DNA from: Nitrosomonas oligotropha
GTDB taxonomy: Bacteria > Pseudomonadota > Gammaproteobacteria > Burkholderiales > Nitrosomonadaceae
Length of the DNA stretch: 64,000 bases
Direction of reading: 5' to 3'
Assembly (NCBI RefSeq): GCF_900106555.1
Contig: NZ_FNOE01000005.1
Span: 62,001-126,000 of the forward strand
Shown: positions 18,994 through 27,721 of the stretch, in pieces
Numbering within the stretch: the first letter of the stretch is position 1
Layout: each line of letters begins with the position of its first letter
Notes under the pieces: model-generated
Told to the model about the DNA's origin: nothing
Seen by the model: only the letters and a program-made list of their open reading frames with translations
The model's database searches: none
Translations under genes and position numbers: made by a program

Positions 18994-20499
18994 TCAGGCG
19001 AGCCGATAAATTTCACTGTACTTGTTTTTTAGATACTCGACGAAATAATCCGGATTCAGCGGTTCACCAGTAACACGCTCAACTAACTGTTGCGGTGTGT
19101 ATAGCTTACCCTGGCGATGGATTTTTTCGTTTAACCAATTTTTAATGGGCACAAAATTTCCTGTGGCGATGTTTTGTCCGGTACCGGGTTGCTCGCGCAG
19201 CAACGTGTTATAAAACTGACACGCATACATCGCACCCAGCGTGTACGAAGGAAAGTATCCAAACGCCCCACCGCTCCAATGTGAATCCTGCAACACCCCC
19301 AGCGTATCGGTCGGCGGTTTAATTCCCAAGTATTTTTGCATTAATTCATTCCAGATTTCCGGCAAATCATCGACGTTCATCGACCCGTCAAACAACCCTT
19401 TCTCGATTTCATATCGCAAAATAACATGCAGGGGATACGTCACTTCATCCGCTTCCACTCGGATAAAATCTGGCTTGCACGTATTGATCGCCCGATAAAA
19501 AGAATCCACAGTCGCAGATTGCAGATTTTCTGGAAACGCCGCACGGATCGTTTCAAAATAATGCGCGCAAAATGGCTTACTTTGCGCGATCATACGCTCC
19601 CAGAACAGCGACTGGGATTCATGGATACCCATCGTCAATGATTCCGTAGCCGGTAAATCGCCAAGTTCATGCGGGCGCCCCTGTTCGTACAACGCATGAC
19701 CGGTCTCATGAATCACCGAATACAAGGATTCGACAAAATTGCTATCCTTATAGCGCGTGGTAATGCGCACATCGGTCGGATGACTGCCGCCGCAAAACGG
19801 ATGCACCGACACATCGATACGTCCCTGCTCAATATTAAAACCCATGTCCTGGCTGATTTTGCGCGCCAATACTTCCTGCTTGTCCAGCGCAAACCTGCCC
19901 TGCAAGAACGACGTATCCGGCTGAACAGGGTGGCTTTGAATGGCAGCAATCAGCGGTATCAATTCCTGCTTCAGGCGCTCAAAGATCGGCGTGATCACAT
20001 TCATTGTCGTACCACGTTCAAATAGATCGATATTCGCATCGTAAGGCTCTAAATCCGGCGACACACACTGCGCCCACTCGGTCTTCAACTGTAAAAAACG
20101 CTTCAGCACCGGAGCAAAATCGGCAAATTTATTCTCCTGACGGGCTGTCACCCATACGCTATGACCGCGCGAACCCAATTCGGCCAGCTCCTGCACTAGC
20201 CGTTTCGACACCTTCGTTTCCAGTTCATAACTGTACAACGCTTCACGGATATTGCAGCGTTCCATCTCACCCAGAGCGGCAAAATCCTTCTCCTTGAGCT
20301 CGTGCAAACACTCGCCTAACGCCGGATCAGTCATACGTTCATGAATCACCCCTGCTAGCGTCGCAATCTGCTTGGCCCGCGCATCGCTGGCCCCCGCCGG
20401 CATCATCACCTCCTGATCCCAGCCCAACGTGCTCATGACGCCGTTCAAATGCGTAATCTCTTCCAGTTTCTGAACTAAATTCTGATAGTGCTGATTCAT
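18994..20499 (-). CDS. M32-family metallocarboxypeptidase
   Basis: A 501-residue zinc carboxypeptidase of the Taq/YpwA family. The HExxH zinc motif HETGH is at residues 264-268 and the downstream acidic ligand lies in GIHESQSLFWE. The DVRITTRY and GHALYEQGRP blocks are family-specific. The ATG at 20499 is chosen over an upstream start because GAAGTGAG precedes it and MNQHYQNLVQKLEEI is the usual beginning. Members trim C-terminal residues except proline in the cytoplasm. It converges on pbpG with 13 bases between stops. Confidence 0.93.
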   Translation of the reverse strand: MNQHYQNLVQKLEEITHLNGVMSTLGWDQEVMMPAGASDARAKQIATLAGVIHERMTDPALGECLHELKEKDFAALGEMERCNIREALYSYELETKVSKRLVQELAELGSRGHSVWVTARQENKFADFAPVLKRFLQLKTEWAQCVSPDLEPYDANIDLFERGTTMNVITPIFERLKQELIPLIAAIQSHPVQPDTSFLQGRFALDKQEVLARKISQDMGFNIEQGRIDVSVHPFCGGSHPTDVRITTRYKDSNFVESLYSVIHETGHALYEQGRPHELGDLPATESLTMGIHESQSLFWERMIAQSKPFCAHYFETIRAAFPENLQSATVDSFYRAINTCKPDFIRVEADEVTYPLHVILRYEIEKGLFDGSMNVDDLPEIWNELMQKYLGIKPPTDTLGVLQDSHWSGGAFGYFPSYTLGAMYACQFYNTLLREQPGTGQNIATGNFVPIKNWLNEKIHRQGKLYTPQQLVERVTGEPLNPDYFVEYLKNKYSEIYRLA

Positions 20500-20619
20500 C
20501 GTAATCTCACTTCTCATTTCAATTTTAAACAGTGTGCAGGTTTCATCGATTCCAAGGGATGGCGCGAACATCGCAAGCCCAGTATCATACCAACTTTAAC
20601 ACTAATCAATCGTACTGCT

Positions 20620-21057
20620 ATGCTTTGGATAAAATCACTGCACATCATTTTCATGGTCACCTGGTTTGCAGGACTTTTCTACCTGCCACGCTTATTCGTC
20701 TATCATGCCATGTGCGAAGACGCGCCGGGCAAGGAACGCTTCAAGATCATGGAGCGCAAACTGTATTACGGCATCATGACTCCCGGTGCAGTGCTGACCG
20801 TGGTGTTCGGTGTGTGGCTGTGGGTGGGTTATGGCTTTTCCGGTGATTGGCTTTATGCCAAAGTAGCGCTGGTTTTGATATTGATTTACTACCACTATTA
20901 CTGCGGAAAATACGTCAAAGCGTTTAAAAACGACGCAAACCAGCATGGCCACGTGTTTTATCGCTGGTTTAACGAATTTCCGGTTCTGGTTTTGTTTGCG
21001 GTAGTGATATTGGTAGTGGTAAAACCGGATTTATTAGCGATAGTTTCTGAGCTTTAA
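20620..21057 (+). CDS. hemJ: HemJ-type protoporphyrinogen IX oxidase
   Basis: A 145-residue integral membrane protein starting MLWIKSLHIIFMVTWFAGLF, the conserved HemJ N-terminus whose His8 is a haem ligand candidate. YLPRLFVYHA and the fourth-helix FNEFPVLVLFAVVILVVVKP also match. HemJ oxidises protoporphyrinogen IX in haem synthesis, here important for the many cytochromes of an ammonia oxidiser. Four membrane helices are seen. The longer upstream frame lacks a good start and overlaps the M32 gene. Confidence 0.88.
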   Translation: MLWIKSLHIIFMVTWFAGLFYLPRLFVYHAMCEDAPGKERFKIMERKLYYGIMTPGAVLTVVFGVWLWVGYGFSGDWLYAKVALVLILIYYHYYCGKYVKAFKNDANQHGHVFYRWFNEFPVLVLFAVVILVVVKPDLLAIVSEL

Positions 21058-21181
21058 GATTGCTCACATCCGCTCGGAACGACAACGTCGGCATGATTCT
21101 CAATTTTCAAGTGATAGCTAGCTGATCTCTTGCTGTTCTTCCCTCAGTCTGGAAGCTTCTCTGGCTTACGGAAGCTTTGAA

Positions 21182-21222
21182 TAAAAAAGAGAGATCCAAT
21201 TCAAAACGCTTGAATCTCTCTT
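21182..21222 (-). terminator. terminator of first PEP-CTERM gene
   Basis: A 13-base stem with one mismatch (AAGAGAGATCCAA / TTGAATCTCTCTT, loop of 10) is followed on the minus strand by CTTTTTTATT, a rho-independent terminator pattern. It is closely similar to the hairpin after the next PEP-CTERM gene. Confidence 0.75.
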
Positions 21223-21279
21223 AAGTGTTCCTTCTTTAGCCTACGTTAGAAAGACACAGATTCTTTATCTTTATTTTAA

Positions 21280-22008
21280 TTATCCCTTCTTATTGCGTAA
21301 TGAGAAGCCTACCAAACCCAATCCGATCAACAGCATCGCATAAGTCTCCGGTTCTGGAACTGCCGATACCGTCATTGAGCTGATATAAAATTGATCTGCT
21401 TTGCTACCGCCACCGAATCTGAAGTAAAAGTCATGCCCGGTGTGACTCAAAGCGAATTGGCCTACGTCTTTTGGTAGTAATCCTGTAGTCCAGGTTGAAT
21501 TGTCGAAACTGTATTGGAAAGTCGCATTAGCAATCCAACCCGTCGTATTATGCCCTTCCGCACGAAAACCGACTGAAGACAATGAAACATTCTGGTCGAA
21601 ATGCAGCCAGATTGCTTCTTTTTCAGTGATGTTATCGTCACTGGTATCATCTTTCTTGTGATAAACACCCAAACCAGCGCCGATTGCATCTTTTCCAGAG
21701 AGTTTTCCGTTGTAGCCATTTTCATGATCCTGAACAACAGCTGCTCCAGAACCAAAAGCGCCACTATTGTATGAGCCTTTAGCGTGTACGGTAAGTCCGC
21801 CATTGGTGAAACTTAGATCACCGCTGAGTGACGATGCAATGTTTGAACTGCACAGATCGCCGCCACTGCAGGCAATACCATCGGTTGGCAGAAAACCGGT
21901 ATTAATACCGCCGCTATACTTAAGATTGGCAAAGTCAAAAACTACAGGCGCCGCTACTACTGGGCCGCTTAGCAAGGTGAATAGTGATACAACAGATAAA
22001 ACACGCAT
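21280..22008 (-). CDS. PEP-CTERM sorting domain protein
   Basis: A 242-residue exported protein with a signal peptide (about residues 1-19, GPVVAA). The C-terminus has the full sorting tripartite: VPEPETYAMLLIGLGLVGF and basic RNKKG. Such proteins are recognised by exosortase (EpsH) in the inner membrane and placed on the surface or in extracellular polymer. The body is rich in Gly/Ser/Thr with a probable beta-sandwich; two pairs of nearby cysteines (CSGGDLCSS) may form a disulfide. No exosortase gene is in the window. Confidence 0.9.
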   Translation of the reverse strand: MRVLSVVSLFTLLSGPVVAAPVVFDFANLKYSGGINTGFLPTDGIACSGGDLCSSNIASSLSGDLSFTNGGLTVHAKGSYNSGAFGSGAAVVQDHENGYNGKLSGKDAIGAGLGVYHKKDDTSDDNITEKEAIWLHFDQNVSLSSVGFRAEGHNTTGWIANATFQYSFDNSTWTTGLLPKDVGQFALSHTGHDFYFRFGGGSKADQFYISSMTVSAVPEPETYAMLLIGLGLVGFSLRNKKG

Positions 22009-22220
22009 TTTAAATGCTCCTATAAAGATACTTAATTCTGATTTTTTATTATTTTAGATAGAAATAAATTCCGTCACTTGTAGTAACAATAACTTCAAGT
22101 GCAATCTAATTCAATAGACCAATGCTCCTGATTTATTAGGACTTTTGTCCTAGCAAAAACTCACACTTGTAATTACTGCAATAAGTATGAAAAAACTTTA
22201 CTGTAATTAACAGTCATAAA

Positions 22221-22256
22221 AAATAAAAAGAGATTCAATCAGAATCATTGAATCTC
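22221..22256 (-). terminator. terminator of second PEP-CTERM gene
   Basis: GAGATTCAA and TTGAATCTC form a perfect 9-base stem with a 9-base loop, followed on the minus strand by CTTTTTATTTTTT. The stem sequence is almost the same as in the terminator at 21182-21222. Confidence 0.8.
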
Positions 22257-22324
22257 TCGTAAAGTTTCTTTTCTAGTTTGCGCTAAAAAAGAAAATAGTT
22301 ATTTTTATCTTTATTAGATATCAA

Positions 22325-23017
22325 TCACAAACTTCTTTGGTGACGCAGTGTAAATCCAATCAATCCCAATCCAATCAGCAACATAGCATAGGTTTCTGGC
22401 TCTGGAACCGCTGAAACCCAGTTTGAAGGTGTTGGGTGAAGATCGGTCAGAGAATAAGGATCTACCGATATAATTCCAAAAATAGGTTCTGGCTTACCCG
22501 AAGTCGTTGTAGCCTGTGTACCGGTAAAATCCGTAATGTCTACACCAGTACCGGATATTGTCCAAATACTGTTGGTATAAGGAGTATCGTCAAACCGGTT
22601 GGATTTATTGTGTGCAAACCAATCGATCACGATATGCTGATCATCTGATTTGTAACTACTGTCCATCGTGGTATCACTGTGGTAAGTGAATTTATCAATA
22701 TCAGCCCCGTGAATTGCCGGTTGTGAAAAGTTTGCACCTGTCAGCGCCGGTCCTTGGTAGACAAAATCGAGTCGATTCACTGTTGAATCATCATGTGAAA
22801 AGCCTGGAGACGCCCAATTCGGAGTTAATTCAAACGTGACGACACCGATCGCTGTTTCTGTAATTTTAAGTTCTGCAACAGTAGGATAGCCTGAGCCAAA
22901 TGACGATGTAGCAGGTAAATCGAATTTATAAGTTGCTGTGTCGCCGACACTAGCAAATGAAGGTGCTGCAATGATACTTAGTATCGAGGCCGTTATAATT
23001 GCTAATTTTTTTTTCAT
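22325..23017 (-). CDS. PEP-CTERM sorting domain protein
   Basis: A 230-residue exported protein with a signal peptide (about 1-22, APSFA) and the C-terminal signal VPEPETYAMLLIGLGLIGF plus a basic RHQRSL tail. The body is rich in Thr, Ser and Asp and has no recognised domain. The C-terminal 30 residues are almost identical to those of the neighbours at 21280 and 24480, while the bodies differ, consistent with shared sorting and separate functions. Confidence 0.9.
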   Translation of the reverse strand: MKKKLAIITASILSIIAAPSFASVGDTATYKFDLPATSSFGSGYPTVAELKITETAIGVVTFELTPNWASPGFSHDDSTVNRLDFVYQGPALTGANFSQPAIHGADIDKFTYHSDTTMDSSYKSDDQHIVIDWFAHNKSNRFDDTPYTNSIWTISGTGVDITDFTGTQATTTSGKPEPIFGIISVDPYSLTDLHPTPSNWVSAVPEPETYAMLLIGLGLIGFTLRHQRSL

Positions 23018-23357
23018 TCTAAGCTCCTTTTTTAAAACTACAAATTCAGATAGATAAATTTAAGCTTTGCTATAAATTGTTTACCCGTTACTTATAAACT
23101 CTCGCTGCCTTACATTTAACACAAGTTACAGAATCAACTTGAAACGCTCCGTGATACACCAAATAGAATTCTTCAAAGTTTAAGAAAAATCTTTTCTGCC
23201 TTCATATAATCCTACATTATGATTAAAATTAATATTCCCTAAATGGGTACCATGCGAAGCAGAAAAATTACTGTAGATCAAATGGTCAGTTGCCAAACCC
23301 AAGCGGACAGCTACATCGCTTTAGCAACATTGTTTGTAGTTTGTAATAAGCACCCCG
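23018..23357. other. intergenic region between PEP-CTERM gene and LuxR regulator
   Basis: The 340 bases contain the upstream region of the PEP-CTERM gene at 22325. A 45-codon open frame (23243-23380, +) was seen but has no ribosome-binding site or known similarity. Nothing else stands out. Confidence 0.4.
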
Positions 23358-24293
23358 TTAATTGGAATCGTTTGTTTTGAAAAAATAACCGGATACTAAT
23401 TGGCTGCGATTACGAACACCGGTTTTAATAAAAACCGATTTTAAATGTTTCTTCACCGTTTCCGGGCTTACAGTAAGCTGTTGCGCAATCTGCTTGTTGG
23501 TCAACCCTTTTGTTACCAACTTTATGATTCCTTGTTCACTTTTAGTCAGCACGATATCTCTTGGCGGAATAGCGCAAGAAGTATTGTGCCATCCGGACAA
23601 CACATCAAATATCCGCCGCACCACGTGATGAGGAAACCACAATTCTTCTCGGTGAACGATTACCTGTATCGCTTTTTCGAATATTTTATGATCGGTTCCA
23701 ACCGGTAAAAACCCGGATATACGAAACTCGATAATCTCATCGATAAAATCCGGCGGATTTTGCTCGTAAAGCAGGATTATCTTAACGGATGCCATCTTTT
23801 TTCTGATCATCCGCAACTGCTCGACCACTTTGTCAGCTGCTAGTCGCATATCGATCAGGATGGCATCCGGACATATTTCGCCTAATTTGGCACTGGCGGC
23901 CTCAGCTTCTTTGATGTTGTACTGATTTATACAGATATAAGGTAAATTATCCGAGTAACTGTTTAGATGAATATTTAAATCTGCTTGCTCGGTAATGGTC
24001 CATATACGAAGCAAATCAGCGCGATAACCTGCCGCCGTAGAAAAAAGCGGTGTTAACCCAGCATTCACTAATTCCGCGCGCATAGTGAGCGGCTGCTTTT
24101 GCAGCATAGATAAATCGCGCCGATCATTCCGGCGCCGGTCATAGCGTGCTTGTCCACGTAAAATCGATATATCGCGCCGGTCATGCTGCCGCCGGTCCCG
24201 ATCATGCAAACGCCGGTTCAAAGAAGCGGAATCAGAATACCCTTGCCGTTTCTTATCAGCTTGCAAGCATTGAATATCGATAAATGATTTCAA
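23358..24293 (-). CDS. LuxR-family response regulator with basic N-terminal repeats
   Basis: A 311-residue transcription factor. The C-terminal LuxR helix-turn-helix starts at about residue 248 (LTKSEQGIIKLVTKGLTNKQ, then IAQQLTVSPETVKKHLKSVF). A receiver-like domain precedes it (about 90-230), with Asp148 in LIDMR as the likely phosphoacceptor, and the linker EELWFPHHVVRRIFD is typical of the NarL group. Unusually, residues 27-65 carry two copies of a basic, Arg/Asp-rich unit (RDRRQHDRRDISILR and YDRRRNDRRDLSMLQ). No partner kinase is next to it. It sits among PEP-CTERM genes, so control of surface proteins is a reasonable inference. Confidence 0.85.
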   Translation of the reverse strand: MKSFIDIQCLQADKKRQGYSDSASLNRRLHDRDRRQHDRRDISILRGQARYDRRRNDRRDLSMLQKQPLTMRAELVNAGLTPLFSTAAGYRADLLRIWTITEQADLNIHLNSYSDNLPYICINQYNIKEAEAASAKLGEICPDAILIDMRLAADKVVEQLRMIRKKMASVKIILLYEQNPPDFIDEIIEFRISGFLPVGTDHKIFEKAIQVIVHREELWFPHHVVRRIFDVLSGWHNTSCAIPPRDIVLTKSEQGIIKLVTKGLTNKQIAQQLTVSPETVKKHLKSVFIKTGVRNRSQLVSGYFFKTNDSN

Positions 24294-24479
24294 TTTCGTA
24301 TGACTCCGTTATTGTTCTTAGAACTAAATTGGGCGGTATTTTTTTACCGTTCTTCTTTTCTGAGATTCCGTTAATTTTATTGCATAGACGCTATAGTAAG
24401 TCAGTTCAGATACAGACCAATTCACAATAGCGCCTTTTTACCGGTAGAAGTATCAGAAAAAACAAACAGCATTGAAGCT

Positions 24480-25100
24480 TTATCTTTTTTTCTGTTTGCT
24501 TAATGAGAACCCCACCAAACCAAGCCCAACCAGCAACATTGCATAGGTCTCCGGCTCAGGAACAGCGCTTACACCGACCACGAAGTCGTCCCAATCTCCC
24601 AGATGCTTAGTGCCTGCGCTGTCATTGTAGCCAAGTACATAGGCATAAGTTGTAGATCCGATCAGCATGTTTGTACCAATCAATCCGATCGATGTGCCTT
24701 CGTTCCAGTGACCGCCGTTAATGGCAAATTTACCGGTATCGCCTTCAAATTTGAAGCTTAGCGGGCCGGCCGCGCTCACAACCGAGCTGATTGAAGTTCC
24801 AATCGCATCAGATTCAAGCAGCTTGGCTCCGCTTAACGTGTTATAAAATTTGTCAATAAAACCGGATTCCTGGCCCAGATAGGTATAAGTAACTGTTTGC
24901 GCCCCAGGCCCGGTGTAATCGAGATGTCCAAGGCTAACTGCTGAGCCTGTGGGTAATGTAGCAAATCCTGCGATGTTAAATGCTTCAGTTCGAGTGGCTG
25001 TATCGGTTACCACAAATGAAAGCCCGGCGTGCGCAGCCCCTCCAGTCATCAACATCATCGCCGCAATCATTGTATTGTGTAGATAAAATGGTTTACTCAT
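24480..25100 (-). CDS. PEP-CTERM sorting domain protein
   Basis: A 206-residue exported protein with a signal peptide (about 1-25, GGAAHA) and the C-terminal sorting signal VPEPETYAMLLVGLGLVGF followed by SKQKKR. The body has no cysteine and no recognised domain. It is the third PEP-CTERM gene in 4 kb on this strand. The LuxR-type gene follows it by 186 bases. Confidence 0.9.
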   Translation of the reverse strand: MSKPFYLHNTMIAAMMLMTGGAAHAGLSFVVTDTATRTEAFNIAGFATLPTGSAVSLGHLDYTGPGAQTVTYTYLGQESGFIDKFYNTLSGAKLLESDAIGTSISSVVSAAGPLSFKFEGDTGKFAINGGHWNEGTSIGLIGTNMLIGSTTYAYVLGYNDSAGTKHLGDWDDFVVGVSAVPEPETYAMLLVGLGLVGFSLSKQKKR

Positions 25101-25370
25101 CTCTTACTCCCGCAAATATTAATAAAGCAAAAATTAAATTGATATCGCTTGAATTTCACTACCCTACTTTGTTCAGTGGATTCAGTGCATGAATTCATGA
25201 CGAATGGCATGTTAATCTGCGGGATAATTTAAATCTATAGTCTGTTAATCCTTATTTTATAAGGAGTTAATAGTAGGTTATGACTAAGATTACCAGGAAC
25301 TCTGTCCCGGGAATGTCATTGCTCCAAGCCATTTAAGCAGAAAAAAGCGGCTTTCTTGCGGAAGAGAAAA

Positions 25371-25766
25371 TCAAAACGAAACAACATCTTTTGACGAATT
25401 TACCGAAGATTTCTGAGACAGCTTCCCCCAATAGCAACCGGCACAGATTCCGATCAACCAGCCGGTCACGATCAGTATTGTCATTAAGTGCGAACCGTTT
25501 GTATCACGAAACTGCATGATCAATAGTCCAAGCGGCGCGGCGCCAATGCCGATAAAAGCACACAACCCCATCGCACCATTGCTCCAGCGCAATATGCCGT
25601 AGGATAAAAGCAAAAATGGCAGAATCATGATTAACTGAGTATGCCAAGGGATACCGCTCCACAGTAAGCCAAAGCCAAGAAACGACAATAAAAATCCGCC
25701 TATTAGAGCGGCCAAAATAATACGTATGGTTTTCCAATGACTGCGGTGATTTGATACTTCTTTCAT
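25371..25766 (-). CDS. small four-helix membrane protein
   Basis: A 131-residue protein with four hydrophobic segments (about 17-35, 42-60, 66-83 and 94-113) and charged ends. I do not recognise the family. It starts 2 bases after the NhaC stop, so it is very probably cotranslated with the antiporter and may be an accessory to it. Confidence 0.6.
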   Translation of the reverse strand: MKEVSNHRSHWKTIRIILAALIGGFLLSFLGFGLLWSGIPWHTQLIMILPFLLLSYGILRWSNGAMGLCAFIGIGAAPLGLLIMQFRDTNGSHLMTILIVTGWLIGICAGCYWGKLSQKSSVNSSKDVVSF

Positions 25767-25768
25767 CT

Positions 25769-27205
25769 CTATTCCTTATGCGATCGCGATGTATTTTTCT
25801 CGTGCAACAAGCCGATTCCAACGATGGCCATTGCAATGGAAACAAAAGGATTCAATAAATTCAGCAACGCATAGGGCGCATAATCCAATGTTGGAATACC
25901 CAGTGTCGCCACATAAAAAGTACCTGCTGTTGTCCATGGAATGAGTCCGGCAGTCAAGGTAGCGCCTTCTTCAACTGAGCGGGACAGCACTGCCCTATCG
26001 ACCTTCCTTTCAAGATATATGCTCTTGAACAGCTGGCAATTGAGAATAATCGAAATATAAGCCTCACCCATCGCAATGTTGCCGATCAATCCGGACAGGA
26101 TGGTGGTCGCGATCAATGTGCTGACGCGCTGAATGCGTGCGATGATATGCGTGAGCAGCACTTGCAGAAACCGTGCATGATGCATCACTCCACCAAGCGC
26201 CAGCGCCATGATGGACAATAATAGCGTCCACGCCATGCTGTACAACCCGCCGCGTCCGAGTAAATCGTCGATGTTCTCAATTCCGGTAGTACCCGGCGAA
26301 TTTACCCACAATGCGTTGAACACATCAACGCCATCCCTGTCTTGATAAGCGATGGCAATCATCATGGCCAATATGATACTGCACGACATACTCACTTCGG
26401 CGGCGTAGCGCTTGATACTCAAACCAAACATTAGCAGCAGCGGCAACAGTGTCACCCAGCCATTTAATTGATAAGCACCTGCCAAAGCAGTACGAATTTC
26501 ATCAATATGCGCTCGCGGCAAGGCATTATCACTGTAGTGCTCTCCGATAATAATGAAGATCACCAGAACAATCAGTAACGTCGGTGCCGTTGTGTATAGC
26601 ATGGAACCAATATGCCGGTACAAGCTCGTTCCGGCACTCATGGCCGCCAGATTAGTGGTATCCGAGATAGGCGATAATTTATCGCCGAAAGTGGCGCCGG
26701 AAATGATCATGCCGGCCACGAGCGGCAGCGGAATGCTCATCGCTTCACCGATACCGATCAACACCACCCCAATGGTTCCAACCGTACCCCAGGAAGTACC
26801 TGTAGCAACCGACATGAAGCAACATAAAATCAGCCCTGCCGCCAGAAATGTGCCCGGGCTCAACAAATCCAATCCGTAATAAAGCAGGCTTGCGATAGTG
26901 CCGCTCTGCATGAAACTGGCAATGACCATACCGATCAACAGAAAAATATAGATCGCTGGCAGCGCTTTGATGATGCCATCATCCATCATGCGCCGGATAT
27001 CGAGAAAGGAATGACTTAGCCAGCGCGCTTGCAGACACACCCAGATCAACGCCAGAAAAATAACGGCATGAATGCTGATCGCAAATACGAACATACCAAG
27101 CGAAATCAACAGAAAAACACCGGCAAAGCAAACAAGCGCTTGTAATAGGGTTGGCAGGCGTTGTGTAGTCAACAATTCTTCAATGGATGGCTTGGTTTCT
27201 GTCAT
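25769..27205 (-). CDS. nhaC: NhaC-family Na+/H+ antiporter
   Basis: The start at 27205 (MTETKPSIEEL, 478 residues) avoids overlap with msrB and has an AGG in front; the open frame extends to 27235. The protein has about 11-12 membrane segments. Family features include SVATGTSWGTVGTIGV, SGATFGDKLSPISDTTNLAA and the terminal LLNPFVSIAMAIVGIG. NhaC exchanges Na+ for protons across the inner membrane. Placement between msrB and the four-helix protein suggests a stress or ion-homeostasis operon. Confidence 0.9.
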   Translation of the reverse strand: MTETKPSIEELLTTQRLPTLLQALVCFAGVFLLISLGMFVFAISIHAVIFLALIWVCLQARWLSHSFLDIRRMMDDGIIKALPAIYIFLLIGMVIASFMQSGTIASLLYYGLDLLSPGTFLAAGLILCCFMSVATGTSWGTVGTIGVVLIGIGEAMSIPLPLVAGMIISGATFGDKLSPISDTTNLAAMSAGTSLYRHIGSMLYTTAPTLLIVLVIFIIIGEHYSDNALPRAHIDEIRTALAGAYQLNGWVTLLPLLLMFGLSIKRYAAEVSMSCSIILAMMIAIAYQDRDGVDVFNALWVNSPGTTGIENIDDLLGRGGLYSMAWTLLLSIMALALGGVMHHARFLQVLLTHIIARIQRVSTLIATTILSGLIGNIAMGEAYISIILNCQLFKSIYLERKVDRAVLSRSVEEGATLTAGLIPWTTAGTFYVATLGIPTLDYAPYALLNLLNPFVSIAMAIVGIGLLHEKNTSRSHKE

Positions 27206-27212
27206 TGCGAGC

Positions 27213-27680
27213 CTATTTTCTTTCTTCATCCACAAACAATGCGATCAACTCGCCGTAGCCTTTTGCTTGTAAATCCTCTTTTCTGATGAACTTTAATGCG
27301 GCAGAGTTGATGCAATAACGCAAGCCCGTTGGCGGCGGACCGTCATTGAACACGTGCCCCAGATGACTATCCGCATAACGGCTACGGGCTTCCGTACACG
27401 GCATCCACAACGCGTAATCGCTCTTAAGCCGAATATATTGCTCATTTATCGGTCGGTAAAAACTAGGCCAACCGGTGCCCGAATCAAATTTATGAATTGA
27501 CGCAAACAACGGTTCACCCGATACAATATCAACATAAATCCCGGCAGCTTTGTGATCCCAATATTCGTTCTGGAATGGCCGTTCGGTGCCGGCATTTTGC
27601 GTCACCTGATACTGCAATGGTGACAAATCGGCTTTCAACAATTCAGGATCTTTAGCAAAATTTTCATAGTGATTCGCCAT
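27213..27680 (-). CDS. msrB: peptide methionine (R)-sulfoxide reductase
   Basis: MsrB (155 residues) reduces methionine-R-sulfoxide in proteins. Visible are the fold blocks [30 protein letters not shown] and [20 protein letters not shown], with Cys123 catalytic. The two CxxC zinc motifs present in E. coli MsrB are absent (VDIVSGE and RSRYADS at these places), so this is the zinc-free form. It is the first gene of the msrB-nhaC group. Confidence 0.95.
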   Translation of the reverse strand: MANHYENFAKDPELLKADLSPLQYQVTQNAGTERPFQNEYWDHKAAGIYVDIVSGEPLFASIHKFDSGTGWPSFYRPINEQYIRLKSDYALWMPCTEARSRYADSHLGHVFNDGPPPTGLRYCINSAALKFIRKEDLQAKGYGELIALFVDEERK

Positions 27681-27721
27681 AACGGATTTTCCTTTTCAAT
27701 AAATATAACTGACTATTCATC

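Noticed and set aside
19669..20025. 118-codon open frame opposite the M32 carboxypeptidase
   Set aside because: Antisense of a conserved catalytic region; no start signal or domain.
23243..23380. 45-codon open frame between a PEP-CTERM gene and the LuxR gene
   Set aside because: No ribosome-binding site or similarity, and it runs into the 3' end of the LuxR-type gene on the other strand.
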